The notes beneath the pieces were generated by a model. The model saw only the letters and a list, made by a program, of their open reading frames with translations, was not told the origin of the DNA and searched no databases. From Camelus bactrianus (taxonomy: Eukaryota > Chordata > Mammalia > Artiodactyla > Camelidae), in NCBI RefSeq assembly GCF_048773025.1, contig NC_133573.1, positions 6,401,001 to 6,465,000 of the forward strand: a stretch of DNA of 64,000 nt, given 5' to 3'. This document shows, one piece after another, positions 23,590 to 34,239 of this stretch. The position numbers and the translations under genes are program-made. Numbering within the stretch: position 1 is the stretch's first letter; each line of letters starts with the position of its first letter.

Positions 23590-23720
23590 ACCAGTAACAA
23601 CAACGAAACAGTAGTGATAACAGCACACACTTATGAAATGCTTACGTGAGCTCATGTGATGTTCATGAATTCATGCTAACAGTACCCCCGATGCAAGTGC
23701 TAGGAGGGGCCAAGCTGCCA
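23590..23720 (-). repeat. MIR fragment, antisense, low certainty
   Basis: CAGCACACACTTATGAAATG and GTGAGCTCATGTGATGTTCA resemble the reversed MIR tail. A weak L2-like word (CTGACTCCCCAGGCCTTAGC) lies just before, at about 23500. Confidence 0.4.
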
Positions 23721-24064
23721 TGACATGGGAGGGTGTCTTTTATTGCTAAGATGCATTTGCAGATGCATTGCACAATCACTAGTCTCAATCATACAAAGGA
23801 CATTCTTGACCTTGAAGCTGACTGCTGCATCCAGGCAGCCAGGCTGGGCACCCTGGGCCAACCTGGCTTGGCCTGCAGTGGAAGACTGTGCCACATTTGG
23901 AAAGTTACTTTGAGAGACACCAGTATTTTGATAATATAAAATTTAAAATATTGTTTAGACAAAGCTGGAAGCCCCCTAAGCTGTGAAAGTCCAGTATGCC
24001 AGTAAGAGGCCCCAGGGGGCCCTGCTGGGCTTGTTGTTGGCATTTGCAGTTTGATGATTCTTAT

Positions 24065-24475
24065 GAGCAAAACATGTGTACCCCTCCCAAATCTATACAC
24101 TGAAGCCCTAACAACCATTGTGGCTGTATTTGGCTAGGAAGACTCCAGGGAAGGAATTAAGGTTAAATGAGGTCATGAAGGGTGGGACCTTTATCTAGTA
24201 GGATTAGTGCCCTTATAAGAGGAGATCCCAGAAAGCTCTCCCTTTGTCTCTCCCTCTTTCCTTTCTCTCTCTCTGCTTTGGATGCATCCGGAGAAAAGGC
24301 CATGTGATGACACACTAAGTAGGCAGCTGTCTACAAGCCAGGAAGAGACTCTCATCAGAACAGAATTTGCCAGCACCTTGATCTTGAACTTCTCAACCAA
24401 CGGAACTCTGAGAACATAAAGGTCTGTTGTTAAAGCCACCCAGTGGTAATGTGCTATGGTGGCCTGAGCTATCAC
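24065..24475 (+). repeat. old ERVL-MaLR LTR (MLT1/MST-type), sense
   Basis: The order is CAAATCTATACACTGAAGCC, GGTTAAATGAGGTCATGAAG, AGGATTAGTGCCCTTATAAG, CTACAAGCCAGGAAGAGACT, CACCTTGATCTTGAACTTCT and GTTGTTAAAGCCACCCAGTG. It is a nearly full-length solo LTR of about 410 bases with no internal region. An old fossil. Confidence 0.75.
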
Positions 24476-24699
24476 AAGAGTTTTGTCATTCTAAGAAGGG
24501 ACGGAAGAGAAGGGAGATTTTCCCAGGAATGTTTCCAAAGCCTGCATCATCATCCTCATATGATGTCCAAAGTCACACAGAGGCTGGTCTCTGCAGCAAG
24601 ATCAAGGCGCCCCGACAGGGCAGTCCCCAGACAGGAAAGGCCAGATCAGGCCTGAATCTTCCTTTTGGCCCCTCGGCCCTCTCCCACTGCCTCAATCCT

Positions 24700-24985
24700 T
24701 CCTTCATAGTGTGGCTGTGAGGATGACATTAAGTGTCACCAGTAGAATTTTTAGCACCAATCCTAGCACATGACCGTAGATGGCAGTAGCCTGTATCATT
24801 AGGGAATCTGTGCGGCCTTTGGGTAAAGCAACAACGGGCTTTGACACAAGTGTGAGATGGAACCCAGGCCCTGTATCCCCACCACCTTCTCCTTAAGCAA
24901 GTGACCTCATCCCCTTAAGCCTCAGTTTCTTCATCTGTAAAATGACCATATTGTCTATCTCATGGGGCCCTTGGGACATTGTGCC
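24700..24985 (+). repeat. MIR fragments, sense
   Basis: At 24820-24985 the MIR core is clear: ATGGAACCCAGGCCCTG, AAGCCTCAGTTTCTTCATC and TGTAAAATGACCATATTG. A separate MIR tail lies at about 24700-24800 (GTGGCTGTGAGGATGACATT). Confidence 0.75.
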
Positions 24986-25169
24986 CCTCCCTGGCTTCTT
25001 AAGATGGGTGTGATTGCCTAAGCAAAGGGGCGTCTTACACTGTAGATGAGATGCCCATTCTGAGGCTGGTGTCCTATATTTGAAGCCTGGAGGGAGTTGT
25101 GAGGGAGGATGTCAGATCTTCTGGGCCCCAAGAAAACATTGACCTGTGCTGGACAAAGGATGAGGAGGT

Positions 25170-25310
25170 TCTGACGCCTGGTATACTGACTGTACTTGGA
25201 GCAGAGCATGAGCTGGGGATCTGGGGACCTCGGGAAAGTCACTACACCCTCTGGGCCTCAGCTCCTTACCCTTTAAAGAAAGGAGAAAACATGGCTATTT
25301 CTCAGGGCTC
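25170..25310 (+). repeat. MIR, sense
   Basis: GACCTCGGGAAAGTCACTAC followed by CCTCTGGGCCTCAGCTCC is the sense MIR core. Confidence 0.55.
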
Positions 25311-25319
25311 CAGTATCCT

Positions 25320-26204
25320 GTGATTTTGTTCCTTGTCTTTTATTGGCATTTACATTAGTAAAATGTGAACACAGGACAATTTTATTCTGTGCACTTGGTC
25401 AGAATGATCTGTATTCCACAGACTCGGTCCCTCACAGCAAGGTTGATGTGTGTTTGGATTGTGACAACCACATGTTTTATATTTTATAAAAGCCAAATTA
25501 ACAATGAAAACTCACTAATGCTACTGTTCCTTTTTTCAATTCAAAGAAAATTGGATTCTTCATGTGTGTCAGAGTCGGTAGCTCACTGCCATTAGGAAGG
25601 AGGGGGTTATTTGGAACCCAGAGAAAGTGTTATATTCTGGGGAAATTTCTAATAGAGAGACCAGAAGACCGCATTTCCAAAGCATGCGTATAGTGCACCT
25701 AGGCCAGCTTCCTTGGGCTGTAGTCTTCCTTGAAGAGCGTTGCTAAATCCAGAAGAGTCTCCCTGAGCTCCCACTCTGAGGAGCCCAGCCACAGGAGAAA
25801 GTCGCTCCTGACAGCATGCACTCTGCTGTCCACGCAGACATCCCCCACTCAGGCCAACATCCCCTCCTGCAAAGTTGTTTCAACTAGGCACGCAGTCACT
25901 TTCCTTGACAACGTGTACCCAAGACCTCCATCATGGTAGGAAGAAACTCCCCGAGCTTTGACTGAAACTCCTCAACCTGTGAGAAGTGGAGAGGGAGGTG
26001 TAAGGGGGGGAGGTATAAAAAGTGAGCCCCCCCCAACCAAGTCCAAGCCCAGCCAAATCCACAGGGAAATAATCTTTCATTGGCATGAGTGAAATCAGAT
26101 CCTCCCTGAAAGAAAAAATAGTCTACCAGGAAAGAAAAAAAAATGGTAGCTTATGAAATAGAGTCAACCACTGAATCCCATACTGTGTGTTTTCTCTCTT
26201 TCTC

Positions 26205-26206
<2 letters not shown>
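25320..26206. other. non-repetitive sequence, no gene seen
   Basis: Unique-looking DNA. A G-run and a C-run near 26005-26034 border the word GGTATAAAAAG. This resembles a TATA box, but nothing downstream supports a transcript. Confidence 0.4.
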
Positions 26207-26267
<61 letters not shown>

Positions 26268-26308
26268 CTAGATGAGAGATAGACAGATTGATAGACAGAC
26301 ATAGATGA
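26207..26308. repeat. (GATA)n microsatellite
   Basis: Fifteen uninterrupted AGAT units at 26207-26267 are followed by imperfect units (GATAGACAGATTG) to about 26308. Probably highly polymorphic. The minus-strand open frame through it is a repeat artefact. Confidence 0.95.
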
Positions 26309-26384
26309 CAGATTGAGCAATCTAATTTGTGAAGAATAGGGACAAATATTTGAGTGGTTCCTATCTTTAGGTAGTGGAATTACA

Positions 26385-26510
26385 AGTCACTTTCCGTTCA
26401 TTCAATGTGCCAATGAGCAGTCTTCTCGTTGTTGGGACTCAGTAGTAAACAGAAGAGCAAATACCCTGACCTCCAGGGAGCTTACAGACTGGCGGATAAT
26501 TTGATTGAAC
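26385..26510 (-). repeat. L2-like 3' end, antisense
   Basis: GTTCATTCAATGTGCCAATG, GTTGGGACTCAGTAGTAAAC and GACCTCCAGGGAGCTTACAG match the reversed L2 tail. Confidence 0.55.
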
Positions 26511-26689
26511 TAATGATTTTACTTGGTTTTTTGCATTTTTAAATTTTTTACAATGTACACGTGTTAATTTACGATCAGCAAAATGTATTAGTTCAGAAAG
26601 ATAAGAGTGCAACCTCCCTGCCTGTAATGCTTTGTTTTTGCTTCCTTTGTGGCCACACACTTTCCCTCCTTTCCAGCCTTCATTTACAA

Positions 26690-26870
26690 AACCATAGTTT
26701 TAAGTTAAAAAGATCTCAATTCAAATTCCTGCCCTGCCACTGGGCATGTTACTTGATCTCTGAGCCTTAATGTGCTCATTCCAATGGGGTGTCTGTTGTC
26801 CCGCATAGGACTGTGGTGTGGAAGTGATTTCCACAGAGGCCACACAGAGACGTGAGCACAAGGAGAGGGC
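26690..26870 (+). repeat. MIR, sense
   Basis: CAAATTCCTGCCCTGCCACT, TTACTTGATCTCTGAGCC and TTAATGTGCTCATTCC follow the MIR order. Confidence 0.65.
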
Positions 26871-26984
26871 TCAGCAACTGTCAGGGTCGTGCCTCCAAGA
26901 AGCCCGGGCTTTGCAGAGGACAGATGTGGCTGTTCTCCAGCTACTGATGAGAGGGTCATGTGTGTGGAAAGATGAGCAATTGAA

Positions 26985-27175
26985 ATGAGGACGACCTTGG
27001 TTTTCACTTCAGCTCTGCCAATTTCAAGCTGCAGGGTCCTCAGCAAGGTTCCTGACCTCCCTGAGCTGATTTCCTCATCCGTCAAGGTGGGAAAATGGAA
27101 ATATCTTTCTACACTATTATTGTTAAGAAGATCAAATGAGATGCTGCACGTGCTTTGAGAAATACATTGTCAACT
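26985..27175 (+). repeat. MIR, sense
   Basis: CTTCAGCTCTGCCAATTTC, TTCCTGACCTCCCTGAGC, TGATTTCCTCATCCGTCAAG and AGATCAAATGAGATGCTGC form a nearly complete sense MIR. Confidence 0.75.
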
Positions 27176-27439
27176 GCACGGTCAACTGCATTGCAACTGC
27201 ATTTGCTGCCAAACCAGAGCTCCTGCTGTCTTACAAGATTCTGGAAGGAGAAGACAGAGGAGGACCTGAGGTAGCCACACACTCTTGCCTCGTCCAGATC
27301 CTGGGGGTGATGGAACTCTTCCTGGTGGTTTAGCCGTCTGATATTATTGTTCTTCTCCAAGGGATTTGAATGGGGTGATCATAGGAAATTTTCATAGCAC
27401 ACCATCAAATACCCTTCTCAGAATATTTCTAGGTCAGAT

Positions 27440-28035
27440 TTATCTATTAAGCTCAAGTCAGCCTGTCCAAATAGCTCCTTGATAGTCACGTCCAAAATAC
27501 AACTCATCTTCTCCATTTCACCAGGCTTAAGCCTACCTAGCCCATCTCACCAAATGGTACCATCCACCCTTTAGCAGTTGCCTTGGACAAAAATAGGATC
27601 TCCTTATAATGTCTCCTCTTACTCACTCATCAATCTTTCCCAAGTCCTGTAGTCTGTCTCCTTTTGCCCTAACCCCATCCTTCTCCCTTCTCTGTAATTC
27701 CTCCGATGCTCTCTCCTGTCTGTGGGCTTTGGCCGAGGTTGTTCCTTCTGCCTGAGCTCAATTTCCCCTTCCTTGGCTGAACTCCAGATCTCAAATTTCA
27801 CCTGAGCTCAAGTTTGTAGAGTGCCTCCCCTTCTGGGAAATGCTTTCAGATCTGTGCCCCTGGTTTTATTTTGCAATGTGCCTGACACCTGTGTTCACCA
27901 CTCTCATCTCAGGATCTCCTCCAGGATGGGAACCACGTCTTGCTGCATGTTATAGTCCTGGTATCCAGCACCACGTTTGCCCCATTAAGAAGCCAGTGCT
28001 TCACAAATGTCTGTTAAACAAAAGAGTGAGTGAAC
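27440..28035 (+). repeat. L2 fragment, sense, with an internal deletion
   Basis: CGTCCAAAATACAACTCATC and CATCTCACCAAATGGTACCA belong to the late L2 reverse-transcriptase frame. After about 27650 the sequence jumps towards the end of the element (GTTCCTTCTGCCTGAGCTC, ATCTCAAATTTCACCTGAGC, CTCCAGGATGGGAACC). It ends in the L2 tail (TATCCAGCACCACGTTTG, ACAAATGTCTGTTAAAC). Some 500 consensus bases appear to be lost at the jump. Confidence 0.75.
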
Positions 28036-28829
28036 AGTGGCAAAAGCATGCCTGCCGTAGGGTTGGTTCCTCTCTGTTTCCCCTCTAATTTTACTGCTTC
28101 GAGAACTTGTCCTTCCTGTAGCCAGAAGGGAGTCCCTTCTCATCCAGTGCTTCACTGGGCTCTTCTAGGCTGTTCTAGGGATGACATTTAACCCCAAATG
28201 GAAGAAGGTTTAAAAAAAAAAAAAAAAGGCAGTTTGGATCCTGGAAAACATCAGCTGACAACGTACAATGGAAGTTTATAACCGCGTTGAGGTGCTATTT
28301 GGTTGCCAGGACCTGGAAAAAAAATGAGGAAACAAAGGTACCAAATGAGGTGTGGTGTGAGGGGAGGCATGTCATTCCTGAGAAAGATGGCTGGGGAGCA
28401 GAACGCAGAAAGCAGCGCAGCGGCGGCTCCCAGCGGAGGCTCCCAGCGGAGGCCCCCGCTGACCTGGGAGAGGAGACTTGGTCTTAAATCAAAAAGACAT
28501 CCTGATGAGATGGGGTAAGCTGAACAGATGTGGGAGGGTTGATCAGGGGAAAAAAAAATGGGATTCATCCAGGACGAGGAAGATGGAGAGGAGGAACCAG
28601 GAGCCAGAAAGACCAGCGGGAGGCAGTGCCTTCAGGGCAGCTCTGTGGAAGGAATGCAGGGCTCTCTCCTGCACGAAGCAAGCACAGAGCTCCTTAATTT
28701 GAGGGACAGTCTGATCTACTATTAAAAAAAAAAAAAAAAAAAGACACACACCTAGAGAGGTCCATCCCTTCTCCTGCAAAGCAATGTTACTGGTTGTTTT
28801 CCTTCCTTATGTAAACAGAAAGACCTCAG
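28036..28829. other. non-repetitive sequence with two A-runs, no gene seen
   Basis: A-runs lie at about 28211-28227 and 28723-28742. A small GC-rich patch at 28411-28460 contains a 13-bp unit, GGCTCCCAGCGGA, twice in tandem (28425-28450). Overlapping open frames here on both strands have no motif. An A-run with no SINE or L1 body before it is unexplained and might mark a short retroposed piece I do not recognise. Confidence 0.4.
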
Positions 28830-29010
28830 AAAGAGTCTGAGATCAAGGCTGGTTTGAATCCCAGCTCCACCACTTGCCAGCTGGGGCTCTTGGGCAAGTC
28901 TTTGGTCTCTCTGGCCTCAGTTTCCTCATCTGTGAAATGGCATGTCCTGCTCACTTCCCACATAATGCAGGTGGTGAGAAGGTGAGCCCAGTTTCTAGAC
29001 TGAAATAAAA
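28830..29010 (+). repeat. MIR, sense
   Basis: GGTTTGAATCCCAGCTCCAC, CACTTGCCAGCTGGGGCTC, CCTCAGTTTCCTCATCTGTG and AAATGGCATG form a well-preserved MIR. Confidence 0.85.
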
Positions 29011-30369
29011 GTATGTATAAAAACTGTATGAGTGCATTAAAAAGACAAATGCATATTCAGGATTTTGGCAAAGAAATCTCCGAGCATTATAAAAACCAGC
29101 ATTTCTCTAAAGGCATGATAGAGAAACAGCAAGAAAAATAAGGAGGGTGCAAGGGAATGATGGGAAAGTTGAGGTCTGGGGCTGGAGATGGGTGGGGCAG
29201 CCCCGCTAATCTAAAGACTTTTGACCCAGGTCCTCAGGCTCTTGGAAACCATTCCAGCTGTGGTCAACAGAACAAGTCACTCCCAACCAAATTGGCATCA
29301 GCCTGCTACACCGTTAAACTAGGGCCCCCACGTCAGCAGTAACACCAGTGAACAACTTCAGAAGGGTCGCTATACTGAGCAGATTTGAGTGGCCTTCAAG
29401 GCCACCCCGGTGCTGCTGTGTGTCGCTCTGAGCCCACACTGAAGCAACACCTGGTGAAGAGGTTGGGGGCTTGAAATTATTTCTTTCTAATCCCAAATCT
29501 CTCCTCTTTTCAGTCTGTTCTTTCTTACAAACCTAGGTCCTGCCCTGGTGGCTCATTAACCACCCCATGGCACTTCTCACCTAAATAGAGACATTGACCC
29601 AAAGGTCTGGGCTCCTATTTCAACCCAGGTAATTGCATTCTGCCTACCGATGTCATTTCTTGCAAAGACAGTCATTACAGCCACTTGGACCCTCCCCCCC
29701 ACCCCCATCTCATCCCACCTGGAAGAAAAGGTGAGTTTTCTCCCCGGGGTCCTGGCCAAGTGCCAGTTCTGGTTGATTTCCCCCCTACTCACCAGAAAAG
29801 CGCTTTTCCAGGAGACTGGGCAGGGGGGCGGCTTCACGTTTCCTAGGTCACAGGTTCAAATCCCGTTGAAGAGCCGCTTTCAATAAGACTTTTGTTAACG
29901 TTCAAGGGGTGAGAAATGGTCCTGGGAGCACTTGCCTTACTTTGCTTTCTTTTCCTCAATAACTGTCCTACGGGGAGAGGTAACGGGAAGGCTATCTTTC
30001 ATTTCCCTCCTTCTGACCAGAGGCCAGTGCCCAGAGCCAAGGTGGCCCCTCTACCATCCCGTAAAGCATCTGGCTCCCTTTCCGAGATCTGTAGTGGAAT
30101 CACTCTCTCAGCTGCTTGGGGACAAAATAAAAAAAAAAAAAAAAAAAAAACCTTCATTTCCTATTCAGACTTCTGATCAATGCAACAATATAAATTACTA
30201 TGATTCAGTATAGTGAAGTTGTACAACAAGTACATTAAATTCAGGTGCTCAATATGAAATCATATAAAATGTCCTATCAACACGTTTTTGGACATGGTGG
30301 CTGATGCTTGCAAATGGTCATCACGTGTGTGCATTTTCCTGCTTGCGTATAGAGGGAGAAAAACACAGC
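29011..30369. other. non-repetitive sequence, no gene seen
   Basis: Unique-looking DNA, C-rich near 29690-29712, with a 23-base A-run near 30128-30150. The acceptor- and donor-like words do not pair around an open frame. Confidence 0.4.
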
Positions 30370-30600
30370 ACAAATAGATCACACGGCATGAGATGCACAC
30401 TCCAGTCACTTCTCACGTGCCGGGCGGAGCTGGGCTCCCTACACGGAGCGTCTCATCTGTTCTTCACAACAACTCTTTAAAGTCATAGCTAATATCATCC
30501 CCATGAGAGAGACAAGCACGCTGCCCGGGGGCACACAGCTGGAAAACAGGGACGCCTGAACTCACACTCCGTGCCTCTGGGGTCAGAGGCTGGGTTCCTG
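30370..30600 (-). repeat. MIR, antisense
   Basis: ATCTGTTCTTCACAACAACT, then CATCCCCATGAGAGAGACAA and GGGGCACACAGCTGGAAAAC, is the reversed MIR. It keeps several CpGs. Confidence 0.7.
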
Positions 30601-32789
30601 AACACTATATGCTATTTCTTCCAAAATACAGAGCCATACTATAGCAATCTCTGAGAGACGAGCCTCTTTTTTTTTTTTTCTAATTATCCTTATTTGTGCT
30701 TTTCTAAGTTGTCCACATTCTCTATAATGAAAGGATATTGTATTTCTAATCAGGAAAAATGGTATTTTAAAGTTTTCCCTTTTCACGTTGCCTGCATTTC
30801 AGACAAAGTAAAAAATTATCTCAGTGCCAAGGAGGCTTTTGAATAAAGTTCTCTTCCGAGTTTCCAGGACCAGAGAAGAATGTCAGACTTGGGCAAGTCG
30901 GCAAGCTGCTCCACAGAGACGTCATCTTTTTATAAACCTGCTTTCACTCCTTCTCAAGCACTGTGAGTCCTTTCCGTCCCCCAAATGACAGGGCCTCTTG
31001 ACCCACAGACCAAAGACGGCACAAGAAATTAAGGGGCAAAAAGTCATATCGAAGTGCCCCATCCTTTCAAGCTTCACAAGGATGAACTTGGCCTCTGGGT
31101 ACCACCATTGTCAGGGGTTCTGAAACTTGGCAGCATTTTAAAAGCAAGAGATAATTCCCTACCTAAACGGTAAGAAATATGAGATCAATACAGGGTGAAT
31201 TAGCAGTCAACAGCGATCAAGTGCAACAGAGAAAGTATGATTCATTTCTTAGAAGGGCTAAGATCGCAGTTTATTGAGAAGCGTTTGAAGATCGGGGAAC
31301 TGAGTGGGGAGGAAGGTTTTAATTTAATCGACAAGTGGGTTTGTGGAGGAAGCACAGACACTCGAAGGCTTTGAGGCTTTACTATCTCTCTCTTATTCTT
31401 CCTCTCTCTCTTTTTTTCTTTTTTTGGCTGCTGCTTCAGTAATCTTATGACTGTACTGCAGCTGCCTCTAAACCCCCAAGATCAGTCCCAGGTAGGCAAA
31501 GCAGCCATCCTCACACCTTACTGCATAGGAATGAAGTTTCCAGCTCAGTGTATGGGACAGTCATTCATCTAATTAACAATGACTCGATACAGTAATTGGT
31601 AGCAATAAAGTTAAGAATCCCGCATCTCACTGCACACTTGCAATTTCAGATGGGTTTTTGAATGTGATTTTTCCTGACATTTAACTTGCTGTATGTCTTT
31701 CCTCTTGCAGGGAAATACAAGGCATTCATCAAGGATGCAGTTTCATTTTCCTTGGATGCTGGGGATATGAACGAATGTGGATTACTTTAATATGAAGAGT
31801 GATGGCCCTTGGAGTCTGCCTGAAGATGCACATTGGGAGGAATGGGGCGGTCATTTCCTTTGGTGTATTTCGCTATTAAATTTGAACAGCTGAAGGGTTG
31901 GATCTAAGTCTCAATGACATTAGATAGCATTTTTGTAAATAAAAATGGATTTTTAAATAGTTTTAAACAGTGTTTAGCAGATACATACACCACTAAATAT
32001 GTGTTCCTGTGAGCATAGAAGATGGAGAGTTTACACCAGAATCATTTACAAATCCCCAACAGCCTCCCCTTCCCGGCCATTTTGGCAGTTCAGTGATGGA
32101 GAGCGCGTGGTCTTCAGTCACAGCAGAAGTTCTCCAGCGAGGCTTTCTAGATGATAGATTTGGAAGGGAAATGTGAAAGTCCGTGTGCCTCTCCCCAGTG
32201 AATATTCTGAGTTCAGTGCCTTTCAAATCAATGCCTAGGGGAGCCACTAAGCACAAAACTAAACTCTTATTCATTTTGATGCATCATCCTCCAAACACTA
32301 CTGAGTCATAAAATGTTTCCTTGGGGCAGCATGTTATTTTCTAAAGGAGAAGCAGGGGTTGGAGGTTAGAGAGGGAATTCAGGACTGACTTTGAGCATAC
32401 AGAGGGAAGCACAGACTGGTCCAAGGACGTGGCCCCAAACTCTGCAGCCCCAAGAGAGTTCCAAGCCGACCCACAGTTGACTTAAGGGAAGTTGCACAGG
32501 TGGACCCCCAATAATGAACAGCAAAGTGTGAAATCCCTGAGTGTTTTCCTATCCCACTCAAAGCTTGGACTTTTCACCAAGAATCTATGGAAAGAACGGA
32601 CAGTCCCCAAGAGGGTTCATGCTGTGACAAGTCATTCAGGGTTGAAGTGTCCAGGGACCAGGACCTGAGTCCTTGCAGGGGAGCCACTCATGCCCAGAGA
32701 CTTTCCACCTGCACTCAGGTCAGGAATAAGGAAACTCTATGTTGGGCATGGAGCTAGAAGCAGGGAGCACCGAAACACAAAAATTCTAT
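30601..32789. other. mostly non-repetitive stretch, no gene supported
   Basis: About 2.2 kb of unique-looking DNA with a T-run near 30667. It contains the possible non-coding terminal exon at about 31711-31965, listed separately. Open frames on the minus strand at 31993-32274 and 32379-32561 have no family motif. Confidence 0.4.
31711..31965 (+). other. possible 3'-terminal exon of a non-coding transcript, speculative
   Basis: A strong acceptor-like tract (GTCTTTCCTCTTGCAG) ends at 31710. A candidate polyadenylation signal AATAAA lies at 31938-31943, with T-rich sequence after it. There is no long open frame between them. The two signals occur often by chance in 64 kb, so this is only a lead. 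Confidence 0.15.
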
Positions 32790-32930
32790 GAAACATTGTT
32801 TCCCATTTAAAGAGAGAGTAACTGAGCTTCAGAAAAGCTACATGTCACAGTAAAATCGCTCAACAGATAAGTGGTGGAGACAGGATCCTAAGCCAAGCGT
32901 GGCTGACCAGCGCTCCTCTTCTTCCTACTT
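32790..32930 (-). repeat. MIR, antisense
   Basis: GTAACTGAGCTTCAGAAAAG and CTCAACAGATAAGTGGTGGA resemble the reversed MIR core. Confidence 0.55.
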
Positions 32931-33214
32931 TACCAAGCGACACGCCGTCAACATAAATATGGCCCTGGGCTTCACCTTGACAGTTTCTGATCTTCGTGGC
33001 TGTTCCAGTAAGAGCTTGATTACCCAAAATACTTAGGAAATGGGGCAGTCTAGTAAGTTGAAATTCAACCTTAATGAACATGTCCAATGGGAATCACCAG
33101 ATTGTCAACGCACAATCATGACAGAGCAAGTAGCTACCTCCCCATCACCATTATGAGCCCTATTAGCAACCTGAGTTTCCCTTGATCATAACAGTTGATA
33201 CCCTTTCTTATAAC

Positions 33215-33330
33215 TGTTGATGCATCTTGTCTTCCCTGTTCAACTGAAACCCAGACCCACAGGACAGGGTCTTTCTTGCCACGTTTTATCCACAGTGCGC
33301 GGCATAGAGTAAGTCCTCAGTACACATATG
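33215..33330 (+). repeat. L2 3' tail, sense
   Basis: ACAGGACAGGGTCTTTCTTG, TATCCACAGTGCGCGGCATA and GAGTAAGTCCTCAGTACAC form the end of L2. Confidence 0.6.
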
Positions 33331-33339
33331 CATAGGTAT

Positions 33340-33735
33340 CTGTGTATGTGTATGTACTTGTACACACATGGATATGTACACATGCATGACATTATACATT
33401 ACATACTGTAAATACTACATATGATGAAATTATACGGGCAACATATAATATATATCATATGTAATATAACGTGAATGTGTAATATAATTCATGATACATA
33501 ATATAAAACACATTTTACCTTGTAATATAAATTATTATATATAAATATACACTGTGTAGTATATTACAAGGTCAAATATATTTTATATTATGTATCACAT
33601 TATATATAACATATGATATATTTACTATATAATTTGTTATATAATATACTACATTACAATATACCATAATTTATATATACTATATTATACATTATATATT
33701 GTAGGTATGTAACATACATAATTATATAAAATATG
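33340..33735. repeat. AT-rich near-palindrome (PATRR-like)
   Basis: The inner arms 33493-33529 and 33560-33596 are 37 bases each and pair at 34 positions, around a 30-base spacer centred at 33544. The left arm holds ACCTTGTAATATA and the right arm TATATTACAAGGT. Weaker pairing continues outwards: TATATCATATG on the left at about 33451 pairs with CATATGATATA on the right at about 33610. The whole AT-rich block may be one decayed palindrome of roughly 250-350 bases. Such structures can form cruciforms. Confidence 0.75.
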
Positions 33736-33934
33736 ATGCAGTGAATGAATGAAAGCACCACGGAGTCTGAGATAAAACTGGCGGAGAGCATTATTCTGGA
33801 TGTGCACTGCTCTGAGGATGTCCCCAGATATAGTTGACACCCGGGGTCTGAATCCAGGCTCTGTCTCTAGCCAGAGATGTACTTGGGGGAAAGAGTCTTA
33901 GTCATCTGAGCCAAGGGGAAATGAGGATGACTAT

Positions 33935-34210
33935 GGTGGGAGCTGGCATTTATTCACATGCTCTGTCTACCAGGCACAGTGCTAAGCACTTTGCATGCTC
34001 AAACTCAATCAACCTCCCAATTACCCACCTAGTTAAGTACTACTATTGGCCCCATCTATAGGTGAGGAAATTAAGGCACAGTGAGGGTAAGTAATCTGCT
34101 TAAGGTCACACAGCATTCTGGACCCACGCCCTGCTTCCTAACTTCTTCAGCAGGGACCTCGCACAGCACCCAGCACTTACTCAGCACTCAGTAAAGGCGA
34201 GCTAGCCTCC
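33935..34210 (-). repeat. MIR, antisense
   Basis: GGCACAGTGCTAAGCACTTT, TAGGTGAGGAAATTAAGGCA and TTAAGGTCACACAGCATTC form a well-preserved reversed MIR. Confidence 0.85.
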
Positions 34211-34239
34211 ACCTCCCCTTTTAACGACAGCAATCTCTG

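Noticed and set aside
26010-26030. TATA-box promoter at GGTATAAAAAG
   Set aside because: No transcript, exon or initiator could be supported downstream.
26705-27085. 126-codon minus-strand open frame as a gene
   Set aside because: It runs through two MIR copies and has no family motif.
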